Of a stretch of DNA of 64,000 nt, positions 42,783 to 54,895 are shown in pieces. The translations under genes were made by a program, and so were the position numbers. This stretch comes from Stenopsyche tienmushanensis (taxonomy: Eukaryota; Arthropoda; Insecta; Trichoptera; Stenopsychidae). The notes beneath the pieces are model-generated. The model was not told the DNA's origin and did not search any database. It worked only from the letters and a program-made list of their open reading frames with translations. The stretch lies in assembly GCA_008973525.1 (NCBI GenBank), contig WACJ01000381.1, positions 124,001 through 188,000 on the forward strand, given 5' to 3'. Each line of letters begins with the position of its first letter. The stretch's first letter is position 1.

Positions 42783-43980
42783 TTGACAAAAAAATATTTT
42801 TCGAAGCGAATTGTCAGCGCCAAATGGCGTCCCGATGATGGAAAATGCTTTCAGGCTTCATCCAGACGTCTTTTGAATCCCATTTTTACGCCGAAGACAA
42901 TTGAGAACGTCACCAAAGTGTCAAGCGACAAATTTCATCAGCATTTGGGGTCTCGAGTGAATATTTTAAATGAGTCCGTTCTGCGATCAAAATTATTTGT
43001 CTTTGGAGCGTTTTGTTCGTTTGCGTTTCATACTCCACAAAAGTCGCGCTACTTTCGTTTTAATCGAAAGACTAATAAAATTGAATTTACAACAAAGTTG
43101 AAGCTTTTTTCAAAGTTCACATTTAATAAGCGAAAATCCAATTTGAAAGGGGGAGCTAGTTAAATAAAAATTTCGCCCGGCCGAAAAAAAAGTTCAACCG
43201 AAAAATATGCGCATCATTGATTATTCCTCGAAGAAGGCGTAACTTAAATTTAATTTTCTCGGGTTTTTTTTATTCCCTTTGAACGTTTGGTTTATTTTAA
43301 AGCTCACGCTGCTGGATAAAGTGGCGAATTCCATAATGGTAGGTATCCTCACAATATAACCTTTATTAAGGTTTAATGGAGGTTCCTCTGCGCCTTTTGA
43401 GAGAACAACAAGGACAAGACAAGGATATGCTTTCATACAAACAGGAGAAGTTGAGGGTCTGGCATTTATAGGCTGTAATATGGCCATTTGAAGGAAAATT
43501 ATCCGCCCAATATTTTTTTATTCTTTGAACTTAATGCCCACACTACGAACTAAATGGTCTATTTAGGACAGTGATGCGAAAACTATTTTTAATTTGTGAC
43601 TCAATTATTTGTCAGTGGCATAGCTTGACCTATTAATATTTTTATTGTTACAATACATACGATAGATTTTATGTGTTTTTCTTATTGTACCATCCCCATA
43701 TGAGATTGCCTTGGGGATAGAAGATTTTCATTAATTGTTTATCCTCCAACTGTGTGATACTATTTTAAATCCATTTTTAATCACAAATAATGAAACTATT
43801 TAAAAATGGAGTTGTATAATTATGAATAATCAATGAAGAATATAAAATAATGGCTCCATATTTAAATAAAATTGAAAACTACAGTTCTTTGTCAATTTTA
43901 AGTAGTAGAATTAGTAAAATATTCCACAGAACCTGTTTTAATTGCGGTCTTTGATTAATTACAATTCCGAATTTTCATGT
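42783..43980. other. Stretch with unassigned short frames
   Basis: A 126-codon plus frame (42783-43163, basic, Lys/Phe-rich, opening at TTG) and an 88-codon minus frame (43487-43221). Neither resembles a family I know or has splice signals of note. Confidence 0.35.
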
Positions 43981-43984
43981 GTAA

Positions 43985-44300
43985 CTAAATCCATACAAAT
44001 CCACTTATCTCTCAGGACCGCGCAACGTGTATAAATCTTGTATGTAAATAAATAAACACCGTTGATAGCATACAATATTCGTTCGTATCTTCGCGTAAAC
44101 ATAAACAGTACACTTGAAATCGATTAATTTGGGTCATCAGTATTAGTTGATAAATTTGGGTTATCTCACTGGGGACATTTGGGGACATTCTCTCCGTCTC
44201 TGTCTCTCTCCGAACTCAACGTGCAAAAATGCTCTTTTGAACCACTGGATTACAATCGCAAATAAGCAACTGAACTCCTCAAAAGGTCTTGCTGGACTAA
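43985..44300 (+). repeat. Dispersed repeat family B, copy 4
   Basis: CATACAAATCCACTTATCTC, CGCGTAAACATAAACAGTAC, TGATAAATTTGGGTTATC and ATTCTCTCCGTCTCTGTCTC match copies 1-3. Copies 3 and 4 share the CGAACTCAACGTGCAA-type block. Confidence 0.6.
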
Positions 44301-44394
44301 GAAATATAATTAAAATTCATCCTCAAATAATCATACCACAGATCTATACTAAAATGTCCTCATTATATAAATTTATTTATCTGTATTGATGCAA

Positions 44395-44740
44395 ACACCA
44401 CATAGATGCAGATTTACAGCGGCATCTTCCATCTCTCTTCAGGTGTAATGTGTTATTTTAACAGCGCCATCTCTTGTGGCCCTACGAAGACATTGCACCT
44501 GCTTACCGACAGATCGCTTCTTGCGCGTGCACTGTTGCCGGTTGGGTAGTGACGCGCAGGAGGCGGGAATCGGGAAGAGTTGTCGGTTAGCCTTGGCTGC
44601 GGGAAGTCGTCCCTCCTGCAGCCAGATCTATCTCTCTCTCTCTCTCGCGTGGAATAAATAGTTATTTAGAGAAGAGAATCTTTCTATTCGATGCCCGTCT
44701 ATTCCCATCCATTTGTCCAGCAACATCACGGCCCGATAGA
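44395..44740 (+). repeat. Dispersed repeat family C, copy 3
   Basis: About 85-90% like copy 2 by eye: ACAGCGCCATCTCTTGTGGC, AGTGACGCGCAGGAGGCG, a longer (TC)n run near 44628-44645, and CCAGCAACATCACGGCCCGA. The left end is shortened. Confidence 0.68.
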
Positions 44741-46130
44741 ATTTAATCATACTTTTACATTTTAACCTGTAGGTAGTTCCGCAGTTAAACGATTTGACTC
44801 GTAACTCACACATTCACGCATTGATCTAGGATCGGATAAATTGTTGTAGCATGATATCTTTCATTTTTCTTCCTTTATAATCTAAACTTAAAAAAATAAT
44901 TCAAGCACGAAGATCTGCAAAGATTGAACTATCAATCCTACATCCATCTTTACCCCGTATCTATCATTCCTATTGTTATATCTATCCTGAAAAGTATTCA
45001 TATGACATGCGCAAAAATTTGCATCATTGATCGTTCCTCGGTATTGTTTATTCAGGATTTTTTGTGACTTTAAAAAAATAAGCATTCCTAGCATTCTAAT
45101 AGCTCCTGTTCCAGAAGAGTTCTTTTATCGTTGCATGTCAAGAACCACTTTAATATCAAAATGAAAATCGTGTCATTGTGACAAATGAAACAATCTACAC
45201 TAACTGACATTTTCAAGCAATGTAATTGTAGCATTTTAGCAGATTATTGTGGATGAAAAGTAAGTAAATATTGTTGGATATAGCTGGGAAAGCTAGCTGA
45301 GTTGACATTCGCAAGATAATATTTGCAATTTGGAAAATTGTTATTTAAGAAATAATACGCCGTGTTATTGATACTCTTCATATCAAATGAAAATGGGTTG
45401 TGTGCTTTTAACACGATCTCTTAAATTTAATACGTATATTTTTCTAGAGAGAGATATAGTATATGGACCGCATTAGGGTCGCTTGTAGCCCGTGGGTCAT
45501 AATTTGCTAAGGGTTTCTCTAGAGCGAATTTTTAAAACCCCTCAACGTAATAATATCTACGATCTTTGCTGAATATCTTACATCGCCGAATTCAAAAATA
45601 ACCAAAGTGTATTTATCCCATCAACGTTTTATGTATCCTTTCTGCGTCGACTTGATGACCTGGTGTCAGAATTAAGATAAAACTCCGACGGTTCCTTATC
45701 TGGGCACTTGCACGGAGACCCGAGCACATAAAAGCAATACTTGAACGCCCGACTTCGAGTTTTCCTTACATTCCTCTTGCCCTCAATTTACATCCCGAAG
45801 ATTTTTCGCAAGATGCTCTCGCATTTATAGTGTTGAAAATTTTATTATCGAACAAAACCGATTTCACTCTTTCTTTCCGCTTTATAAAATGCAGGCAAAC
45901 AAGTAAAAGTGTTTGAACAGAAGTGGACCAGGGTTAACGGTCCCAAGTGGGACGGGGATTCTCCTATAACATTGACCACTTGTTTGTGAAATATTTCCTG
46001 GATGCCAGTTTATTTTCGAGCAGCTAAAATAAAAAAATATATAACGTACTAACAGATTTGGAAGATCAGAAGTATTAATAAAAATATTTTAATAGCATCG
46101 GTAATTCATCAATACTAACGCTTATAATTA
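44741..46130. other. AT-rich stretch, no recognised gene
   Basis: A relatively GC-rich part at 45640-45830 has a short plus-strand frame but no recognisable domain or clear splice pair. Confidence 0.35.
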
Positions 46131-46132
46131 GG

Positions 46133-47155
46133 ATTTCGAGCCGTTATTCCGGGAAAAATAACGGTTTTTTCCGGTTTTCGCTATTCGATTCAATTCCGGG
46201 CGATTCATATATGAATTTTTTAAATGTTTTATTTGTGTTAAAAACTTATTTTCTAGTATAGTTTAGAACATTTTATTCCTTCTGTTATAGTAAACATTCT
46301 ACATGAATCATATTGTCGAAATATTTTTCATTTCTGCTTCTACGTATCGATTTAAAATGTATACATAGTCATTTTTCCTAGAAAATATCCAAAATTTTAC
46401 AGCTATCCTGTAATATATATTATAAAGTGAAAGGATATTGACGTGATGCTTATTGGCTGGAGATTTGAGAGTCCCAGCTTGTAGAACAAACACACTAGGA
46501 AACAAATTGAAATCTGGGAGTCCCAGTCTGTGTTCATAGCAAATACATAGAAAGAGAAAGGTTAAACAAAATACATAATAATGCCATGGGATTGCAAGCT
46601 GGAATTTGGCTTGATAACTATATTATCTGATGTATTGATTTAAAAGGACAATTAACAAAATAAACAAAGAGTAAATATTACATTATTATCAGATGAATAC
46701 ATAGTACATAGTATATCTACATAAACATCAACCAAACAATCTTTCGCGTAAGATGTGTACCGAACCGATATTTCCGAATTTGTTCAATTCCGGCTTTCGT
46801 TTCGACAAAAATAACGGTTTACCGGTTTTTAAAAATAGATTTAATTCAATCATATTTCTACATCTCTTTCATCAAACCAAACTATTTTCAATTCATCTTC
46901 AAATATTAAGTTTTGTTGTTTCAAAGCATATTATAGTCATCGATAACAATATTATCTGAAATATTGATTTAATAGGACTTTAATTCTGAATAAGAATGGT
47001 GAAAATCATATACAAAAATCGACCAAACTTTCTTTCGCGTAAGACGTGTACCGAACCGATAAAACCGATATTTTAGAATCTTTTCGGTTCCGATTATCGT
47101 TTCGGCAAAATAACGGTTTTACCGGTTATCGGTTTTCAATTCAGCTCTGCTTATA
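46133..47155. mobile_element. Dispersed repeat J, long copy (possible hAT-type element)
   Basis: The left has CCGGGAAAAATAACGGTTTT (46149-46168), the right ACGGTTTTACCGGTTATCGG (47112-47131). In between, the ACCGAACCGATA/TTCGACAAAAATAACGG pair occurs twice (46755-46820 and 47049-47115). This suggests a ~1 kb element with sub-terminal repeats, perhaps itself interrupted. The hairpin repeat I lies inside (46440-46545). Confidence 0.45.
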
Positions 47156-47279
47156 ATCAGCATGTCATTAATAAGTGATTATCTACTTTTAGCGAGTAAA
47201 TCTTTATACGTTTCATAATAAAAAGCCAAGCAATCTTCTATTTGTCTTTTCTACAAAAAAAACTATTCCAATTTATTAG

Positions 47280-47715
47280 TCATTTCTTCAATTATTTTTT
47301 GCAGATTCCATGTCTACAATTTCAATTCGGACTTTCATATTATGTGGGAAGCAGAGCCGTCCCAAAAAGAACTAGAATCCGAGCTTAATTCTAGCAGACA
47401 TTGGAAGCCTTTCAAAAAAATGCTGTACATCGCATACTGACTGAAAATTTGGACATGAGAAAGCTGTGCGCAAGATGGGTGCCGCGTTTGCTCAAAATGG
47501 AACAAAAACAGCATCGTGATGATGTTTCAATCGAGCGTTTGGCGATATTTCCCAGCAATAAAATCGAGTTTTTGCATCAATTCAGGATGAAACATGGGTC
47601 CATATCTTCACATCTGAAAAAAAGGAACATGGGGACCCTCAATTGACCCAAGCTGTTAATTAGTCTCGTTAGGTGCAAAACCTGAACTTAATATCCATGT
47701 CCGTAAGAACGCGTC
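47280..47715 (+). mobile_element. Mariner fragment joined to family A copy 7
   Basis: Plus strand: FQKNAVHRILTENLDMRKLC, then ARWVPRLLKMEQKQHRDDVS, then IERLAIFPSNKIEFLHQF, the second helix-turn-helix to the start of the catalytic domain. The catalytic M-D-E-T-W is lost by frameshift. Same breakpoint to a family A copy as at 31195. Confidence 0.82.
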
Positions 47716-47779
47716 CGTTACGCTCTGAGCACGGGGAAGAAATATGCAAGATATTTAATTTAAAACTAAAAAACTAGCT

Positions 47780-48299
47780 AAGATAGCATCATAAATTAGT
47801 ACGATAAATAAATATATAGTTTTTATGGGTGAGAAGAAGTCTAAGCTTATTCGCGACCTCATTAGATGCGAGCCTCTGAGAGAGCTTCCATAATCGCACA
47901 GATAATAGAAAATGTAGCAAGCCCTAAAAGACAACAGAGTGACCAAAAGGTATGTGCGTCCAATCGGTCCGCTTTTCGGACCGCTGATATAACGAATGAG
48001 CGCCTCGCGATCGGACGCCATACTTGAATGATTACGAACTCTCATTACAAAACGAAGTTATCCGAAGAGGACTGATCGGGTGTAAGCGATAACGAAGAAA
48101 AAAGGGAATTAGACAACTTAGTGTGTATTTTAAAAGCGGACCGAATTCTTGACAGAGTGTTGATTCGTGTAAAGTAGAATGGTCAAGTAAAAAATAAAAA
48201 CCATGTGCAACTTTCAACAAGGTCGGTATTCTACATTTTGCGCCCCCAGTTCATTTGCGCCCGTGCACCTGCTTTGCTACCCCCTCGTTACGGCCCTGG
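47780..48299 (+). repeat. Dispersed repeat family A, copy 7 (near full length)
   Basis: Contains GTCCAATCGGTCCGCTTTTC, CGCCTCGCGATCGGACGCCA, a TTAGACAACTTAGTGTGTAT block, AAAACCATGTGCAACTTTCA and the terminus GCTACCCCCTCGTTACGGCC ending CTG at 48299. Confidence 0.8.
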
Positions 48300-50214
48300 T
48301 GGTGAGAATCGCTTCTTAATATTTTCAAGCCATCATCTATTTGCAATAAATCATAGATCGTTAATTGTTCATAAATATCGATCCGAAGATCGATATTTTT
48401 TAGATGTTCACTATTGTTTAATGATGTTTCCCTAAAAATCTATGTTTTTTCTAACTAGATCAAGAGATATTTTTCCATTTTTTTCTATTATTACTGCGCA
48501 TTTACTATGAATATATTTTGCACTGATGGACGATCGTGCTAAAATTGTGGATGTTTGTATTTTAATATATTCTTCTAGAACTGTGTTATAAGAGGGCCGA
48601 ATGTACATATAATATACGTTTAGTCAATGAATACAACCGTTCAACAAAATTTAAATTCACCCCTGGTTAAACGGAAGAAAAATGTTTGATGATGACAAAA
48701 ACGTGGAATCCTTTAAAAGCGTTGTTTATTTACAGGGCCTGTGAGCATGACCCTTAAATATTTCAGCAGTCTCATTTACACCCTTTTTTTCTGTAATCCT
48801 TCACTTTTATTACACTCTGTTTTCGAATGTTTCTTTATTGTTTCGACATTTAGAGTTTGGAAGGTACGAGTTTAAATATATATTGTCCGATATTTTGTTT
48901 GTACATTATTCCTGAGAATAAAATTTTGAATGACCATCTACGCTTTGGTTGCATAGGTTTTGGACGTCTTGGATTGTAAATTTTAAGATATAATATTAAA
49001 TACAACTCGGTCCTTATGTCTATATTTAACACCCGTTTAAAACTGCCAAATACTTCATCGTGACAAACTGAACTTTTAAATGAGCAGGCAATATTATATC
49101 GGGGAGATTGAAACATATTCATTCAGTTTGTATCGAGACACGGTTCAGGAAACGCAATAACGAAGAAAAAAACAGTAGAGCCCCATTAAATGAACGCTAA
49201 TATGTTGACATAATTGATGGAATCATATCGTCGTTACAAAATATGAAAACATCAACGGTATCTTTATTGTATATGTTATATAAATAAATAAGCGATTTGG
49301 GTTCCCCGTTAATTGTCGCTAATCGCACAAGAGCGGCGTAGAACAATCTGTGTATCTTTCTTGTTCAGGCATGAAACTGACCCATTTTCCGGCAAATTGA
49401 GGCTTAAAATGAAAAGTGGGAAGCGTACTGCAATAATCATACGGGGAAAAAACAAAGCCTTTTTTTTGAATCATATGCCTGTTTTTACCCCTAAACCATT
49501 ATTAACAATGAGAGAGGTTCATATCTTTTTATGGCAAATATCAATCGGAATTATTCGTTTTGTTCAGACAATCACAGCAATAATATATTGTCAATATTTC
49601 GATAATATCAGTGCGATAAGAAATCAAAATTTTAATAACACAGTCGTTCTAATATGTAGGGTGGTGGATGATAATAAACATTGGCGCCCATTGCAAGATT
49701 TAATGAATTTTTTTAACAGAAATTATTCATTAATCAGAATTTCTATCGAAATTTGACGATCAAAATGAGTCGTCGTTGTTGATATATATTTTAAGAACGT
49801 TTAATCGCCTTTGTATACCAAATCGTATCAGTTTTAGAAGAGCGTCGATAAATTCCGATGAATGATCGTCCATTTATCATCCAGCGAAGAATTTAATCTT
49901 CTCGAAGTCTATGGAATAATATTGACATTTCAAATGATTTTTATTAAAATCTTATAGGGTTTATAGTGTATGAAAATGATGATTGTTTTCGTTTTGCCAT
50001 ATAATTTTTATATTTAAAAAAATGCAATAATAATGTATTTTTTTGGGGGATGTTTAACACATCCTATTGATTGGATTTGTGCTATTTTTGCGTTTGTATT
50101 TCATTAATTGATTATATTGAAAATTGGAAGAATGTGCGTTTTTTTGTAATGAATAAAAAGCGGTACAATTAATCTTACCTAGGGTTTTCCCCGAGGGCTC
50201 GCCGTTATTGCACT
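48300..50214. other. AT-rich stretch with one unassigned frame
   Basis: A 147-codon plus frame at 49313-49756 opens at TTG. Its composition (Ile/Asn/Lys/Phe) follows local base composition, and no domain is recognised. Nothing else seen. Confidence 0.35.
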
Positions 50215-50379
50215 GTTGACTAAGCAACAGCCTTCGCGTAGGGTTTTTCTTTTATCACACGTGCCTTATTCATCACCTACCCTCACTGTAACACATGAAT
50301 GTCCCTATAACAACATCACAATAACCGAAGCCCTAGATCAGCTTCTCGCAAATAGAAATAAAAGTCATCCTAGATACGG

Positions 50380-50830
50380 AGAGGTTTCGTCTGTGTGCGT
50401 ATAACGAGTGCTGGGGGTGTCCGAAGACGACGGAGACGACCCTGGAGGGATGAGGGCGTGCGGAGCGCCCCCGATGGCCAGGGGCGGACTGGCTCGGCCG
50501 GGACGGGAGCCCTCCCGGGGGCAATTGTCGCAACGTTTGCGCATGTCCTGAGGATCGGCGCGCAGCCACCTGCTGCCAAATATACACATCTCTACTTATA
50601 AGCGTTCCCACATAGCGAGCCGGATGCCTTCCAGGAAAATTCTTCGTCGCGGGCAGAAGACAATGGAGCACAGGTGGACTTCTCCCCCGGAGGATGGTTC
50701 GCGTAATGGCGCCACTTTTCCAATATTTACCAGCCATTAAATGAATTTCGCGCACGGGAACGCGCCTAGCGGGGTGATCAGAATCTGGGCGGCAGGGTCC
50801 AGGGGGTGGCAGAGAGCCTGAATAAAAAAA
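50380..50830. other. Isolated GC-rich island
   Basis: About 450 bp far richer in G+C and CpG than the surrounding DNA (runs such as CGGCCGGGACGGGAGCCCTC and GGGGGCGCTCCGCACGCC on the two strands). Because GC-rich DNA has few stops, it opens frames of up to 173 codons on the minus strand. A TTTTTTTATTCAG acceptor-like site lies at its right side for minus-strand reading. It could be a promoter or 5' exon (the receptor gene starts downstream on this strand), an exon of an unseen gene, or a GC-rich repeat. Confidence 0.4.
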
Positions 50831-51004
50831 TGTATGAACGCGTTCCCATGGCAACTTTCGACATATACATACGACTGTTTTGGGCCGTTGGAATCAACCA
50901 GATAATTAATATCGTCGTTATACAATCGAATACAAGATCGATTTTCCATAGCATTTTATTTTTGCTGCCTTTCATTTTTTTTGAATGCCTGAAACCATTA
51001 TACG

Positions 51005-51772
51005 AGTAGTATTACATAGTACCACATGAAGATTCGGAATTTCGATTGGTCAAAGATTCACCGTGATTGAGGAAAGTTCTTAAAAGTTCGACTATTTTAA
51101 ATTGGCAAAGATACTGTACTCATCGTTTGGTTACTCATTGGAAAAAATCTGGACAGTAATTAAATGTTGATGAGTCTCCAGGATGACAATATGCTACAGA
51201 AACTAAAAATAAAAAAATAAAGTAGCTCATTCTAATAGGTATTGATCCAAACTGCTCCAAAATAATGTTCAGTCACATATATCATGAGTAACTCTCTCCA
51301 ATAAAATTTACCTTTTTTCACCATTTATTAAGGAAAAGTGTTAGCTAAAAGATGAAGCTATGTTTGTGTAATATATAATAAAATGGGCAAGTTACTGGTC
51401 CAGTGATTGCTTTATGCTGAGTGATGTATGCGACGGAGACAGAAAGAGTACAAATGATTCTCCCTCTCACTCTCATTTCTACTCCTCCGCTTGCAGTTTT
51501 TTTATCATAGCGTTCAAGCTAATTTGCTCTGCTGCGTCTATGAAAGTTTCCTTGCACCGAAACCAGAACGAGACAAATTCATGAGTTCAAAGAATTAATT
51601 GCTTCTAAAAGTGACCACTTTTATAAAAATGAAATAAATAATTTAAGTTTCTTGCTGGTAAAAATTATTGCAATTAATGAATATTATTTTAATTGAATTA
51701 ATTATATTTTGTAAAAGTTGTGGCATTTTAAAGTTATTCCGAACGTTCATGTGGTACACTCTAATATAATAT
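51005..51772 (+). mobile_element. Mariner-type non-autonomous element, third copy
   Basis: The left end TAGTACCACATGAAGATTCG (51018-51037) and right end TTCCGAACGTTCATGTGGTA (51738-51757) are inverse copies. Internal parts match 16682-18882 without the hAT: GGCAAAGATACTGTACTCAT, TTTGTGTAATATATAATAAA and TTGCTTCTAAAAGTGACCAC. About 770 bp and no transposase frame. Confidence 0.82.
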
Positions 51773-52494
51773 TTTCACTTGAAATACATATCGATCAGAG
51801 CGTTTTACATAGTCCGGGAAGACCGGACTATTGAATATACATTGATGGAAAAAGAAATAGGTACTCTGTTTCTTATGAGACATTTGTTGTACTAGTTATG
51901 TAATCGTTTATACTCTCATTATATTATATTTCCTTATCCATAAAAACAATGCACCTGAAACGTCAGAAAACGCTTGATTATCCCAGAAGAAGAAATATGT
52001 AACTGTTAGAACACTATTGAACACATGCCAAAAAAGGTAGTGATAAAAGCAAGGATGGGGCGTCCTACTTTAACACTTACGAATTTTAAAATAGAACGAC
52101 CATCGTGAAGGTTTCGAGTCTAACACCCTCTTCTTTACCAACAAGAAGTCTCGCAACCCTCCCAAGCTTAAATCCTTATTTTTAAGGATTTAAATTATTA
52201 AATAGTTTAATTTAACCAAACAAATGTATGTACATATTTAACAATGGCATGAACAGTGATAAATTCCTATCTGAAATATTGAAATAAATCCGATGTTGTA
52301 CCACGTGGCATGTTCAGAAAGTAAGTGTATTATGACCACAATGGGTTGTGGCTTTTGTGTAGTTTAAATAAAATCAAAATAAAAGGAGGGAAATGCTGAC
52401 GAGATGAGTTTGCTTGTTGCACGACAACATCTGTCCTCACAACCTATGGAATATTCTTTATTATTTCAGGAGATGGAGGATGTAGTCCTTGCAA
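51773..52494. other. AT-rich stretch, nothing recognised
   Basis: No gene or repeat partner noted. Confidence 0.4.
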
Positions 52495-53074
52495 CAGCGG
52501 ATTTAACACTTTAGAGGCTCTTGGCGCAATTTAAGTTTGAGGGCCCCTGGACAAATTCTAATTCAAAGAATAAACACATTATTTAGCAATTTCTTGAATC
52601 CCTTAAAACTTTATGGGGCCCCCTGAATTTTTAAACTCTTTCTGCGTCTATAGTGAAATCCGCCACATGTCAACGTATTCATTAAATATTTTAACAAGCA
52701 AAATTTTAATTGCCAGCATCATACATGCGCTATAAATAGATTATGCATCTTGCTTTTAGAATGTTAAATTTTATTTTTAAAAAATAGGAGAAAAAACGGA
52801 CGTCATAAATTCAGGGGGCCTCAAGTAGTTTTTAACCTACCAAGTAATTCAAGAGACATTCTCATCTTTTTCAGGTTCATTTTCACGCGGCATATAGAAG
52901 TCGTGGTTAAAATACCGAACTTCAATTGAAAAACAAGGCCCTCTACATGCCATGTAATAAGAAACCACATATACCGAATTTCAAAATTTGTTCCAGATTA
53001 TAGAGTCAAATGGGTCCAGGGAGCCTCAAACTTAAATTGCGCCATGGGCCTCTCAAGTCCTAAATCCGCCACGG
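52495..53074. mobile_element. Element with long (~58 bp) terminal inverted repeats
   Basis: Left from CAGCGGATTTAACACTTTAG, with GGCGCAATTTAAGTTTGAGG and CCCTGGAC. The right end is the inverse (GGCGGATTTAGGACTTGAGA, GGCGCAATTTAAGTTTGAGG, CCCTGGAC), about 85% alike. Further AAATCCGCC and GGGGCC pieces inside (52660-52675) show a rearranged or nested copy. CAGNGGCGGATTT is reminiscent of hAT ends, but I see no 8-bp duplication. Non-coding. Confidence 0.65.
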
Positions 53075-53571
53075 CGTATGAATATTTAACACTATAAATT
53101 CAAAACTGGTGATACAACGTTATTAGAAAATATTAAATGCTAATCTAGCTGGATCGAGCAAGATATTTGATATTACTGTTTAACCGGGTTTAAAAGATTT
53201 ATAATGCAATATATGTTAACTTTATTAGACCGAATTTCGAGATAATTTTTGCTATTCTTTACATAATTATTATCTTTTACGATGTGTACTATCATTCAAA
53301 ACCAATTTTATACTTACACTTGATTGGAGGCAATATATAATGGAAAATGGTATACTTCTTTAAGTATTAATATAAGAAATAGTGGACCTAAAACTCCACA
53401 AATAATAATATATCCAATTTTTTCCCCATTACCATCGTAAATCTAGGATAAAATTTCTTTTTAACCAAATAAATATCGCTAAGGGCTAGAGAAATTGGAC
53501 AAAAACCTTAAATTTTCTAAAATATTACCGTCTTAGTAAGGCAACGTATTAAAAGCAAATTTGGAATATAT
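53075..53571. other. AT-rich stretch, nothing recognised
   Basis: No gene or repeat partner noted. Confidence 0.4.
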
Positions 53572-53572
53572 T

Positions 53573-54130
53573 AGGTTGAGTCAAAAATAATTGCCGATTT
53601 TTTTTCAAACGTTTATTCAGCTTTAACAAAATAACAAAGCAATATTACTCTGTAACATATTCACAATTATTGATGATAATTTTTTCCTATTGTGCTGGTA
53701 ACTTATCAATGCCTTTTTTACGAGATTTAGCAGGCTTAGATGAAAAGGAATTTTCGGTTGTCTGATTCACTTTCTCATCATTTTTTATCCATTTAAGAAA
53801 TTTTGCAAGAACATAGGTGCTAGTCAATTGGGGTAAAATCAGGGAGTATGGGGAATGTGGTAAGACAGACCACCCAAGTTCCAGAATTTTTTACTGCGTC
53901 AATTTTGCTGTATGCGGTTTTGCATTATCGGGTAACAATATGACATTTTTTCCGTTTTTCTTGAACATTTTTTCATTTCTATTTAAAAGCTCGTGGTGGA
54001 TTATGCCTCGACGATCTCACCATTCACATAATAATTTTTATTTTTCCATGAATATTGACTTTAGGATTCGATAAAGCCCGGTTATTATCATGGCTTCTGT
54101 TCGCCGGCAACTATTTATGACTCAACCTGG
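53573..54130 (-). mobile_element. Mariner-type remnant with AGGTTGAGTCA ends
   Basis: Inverted ends AGGTTGAGTCAAAAATAATT (53573) and AACTATTTATGACTCAACCT (to 54128). The minus strand retains FSSKPAKSRKKGIDKLPA, the C-terminal part of a mariner-type transposase (compare the G-I-x-K-L-P-x-x-W block). About 556 bp, with the catalytic core deleted. Confidence 0.82.
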
Positions 54131-54278
54131 TAGTTAAAATTTCATAATGGTAAAATTTGTGAAAATCAAGCTGTGGCTCGCGTCCTAACAAAAAACTATA
54201 GAAATGTGCTTAGACGCACGCTAAGTATCTAATATAAGTATAACAAAAATATACGGCTGAATTATTTAATACCGCGTG

Positions 54279-54373
54279 CAACTCTCAATCGGGTCAGTAT
54301 TTAGCGTTTTGCGCCCCAAGTCCAGTTGCTCCCGTGGCAGGCGCCTGCTTTGCCACGCCCTAGTTACGACCCT
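54279..54373 (+). repeat. Dispersed repeat family A, copy 8 (terminal part)
   Basis: CGTGCAACTCTCAATCGGGT, GGCGCCTGCTTTGCCACG and the terminus CTAGTTACGACCCTG. It ends exactly where the hAT fragment begins. Confidence 0.72.
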
Positions 54374-54895
54374 GGCCTAGGGACAGTTACTTTCTAATCT
54401 ATGTATACATATATACGGTACATATATATTTTTCAAATTGTTATATTAAACTTTCCCTACCGGTGATGTATTTACTACATCTCGACTCTAATAATGAGAA
54501 TATCGATATGAAATATAATAGATACAGGGATCAGAATTTTTATATTCCTCCCTAATATAATTACGAATCACATAAAAGTATTATAGTATATAAGTATTCA
54601 TCTGCAGCGATGGAAATAAATAATTTGTCGGGAAATCGGGAATTTTGCGAGTTTTAGTCCGTGTCTCAACAGAAAGGAATTTTATCAGTCACATTGATGG
54701 TGTTATACGAAAATGGGGGCTCACGTGGTCATCAACTCAAACTAGCATTTCAATATCTGATGACGATACCACCAACGAGCGTGGAGACTGTGCATGCGTT
54801 TTCAGCAGCAGGTTGCCTGGCTACCAAAATCAGATCCAGACTAAATGACGAAGTAGTCGATGTTTAATATTGCTTCGAGATGCTACTGCTGATAT
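54374..54895 (+). mobile_element. hAT fragment with C-terminal transposase domain
   Basis: Starts CCTAGGGACAGTTACTTTCT and follows the internal order of 17724-18724. The plus-strand frame 54661-54867 encodes IPPTSVETVHAFSAAGCLAT and [13 protein letters not shown]. The terminal repeats are missing. Confidence 0.88.

Noticed and set aside
42783..43163. 126-codon basic frame
   Set aside because: Opens at TTG and has no recognisable domain. Kept only as a note in the interval entry.
43221..43487. 88-codon minus-strand frame with an ATG and a KAYPCLVLVVL stretch
   Set aside because: Looked briefly like a signal peptide, but no downstream domain or convincing splice sites were found.
49313..49756. 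147-codon plus-strand frame
   Set aside because: Opens at TTG, shows no domain or splice context, and has the residue mix expected of AT-rich DNA.
50333..50854. 173-codon minus-strand frame
   Set aside because: Lies in the GC-rich island where stops are rare. Three overlapping frames are open at once and no domain is recognisable.
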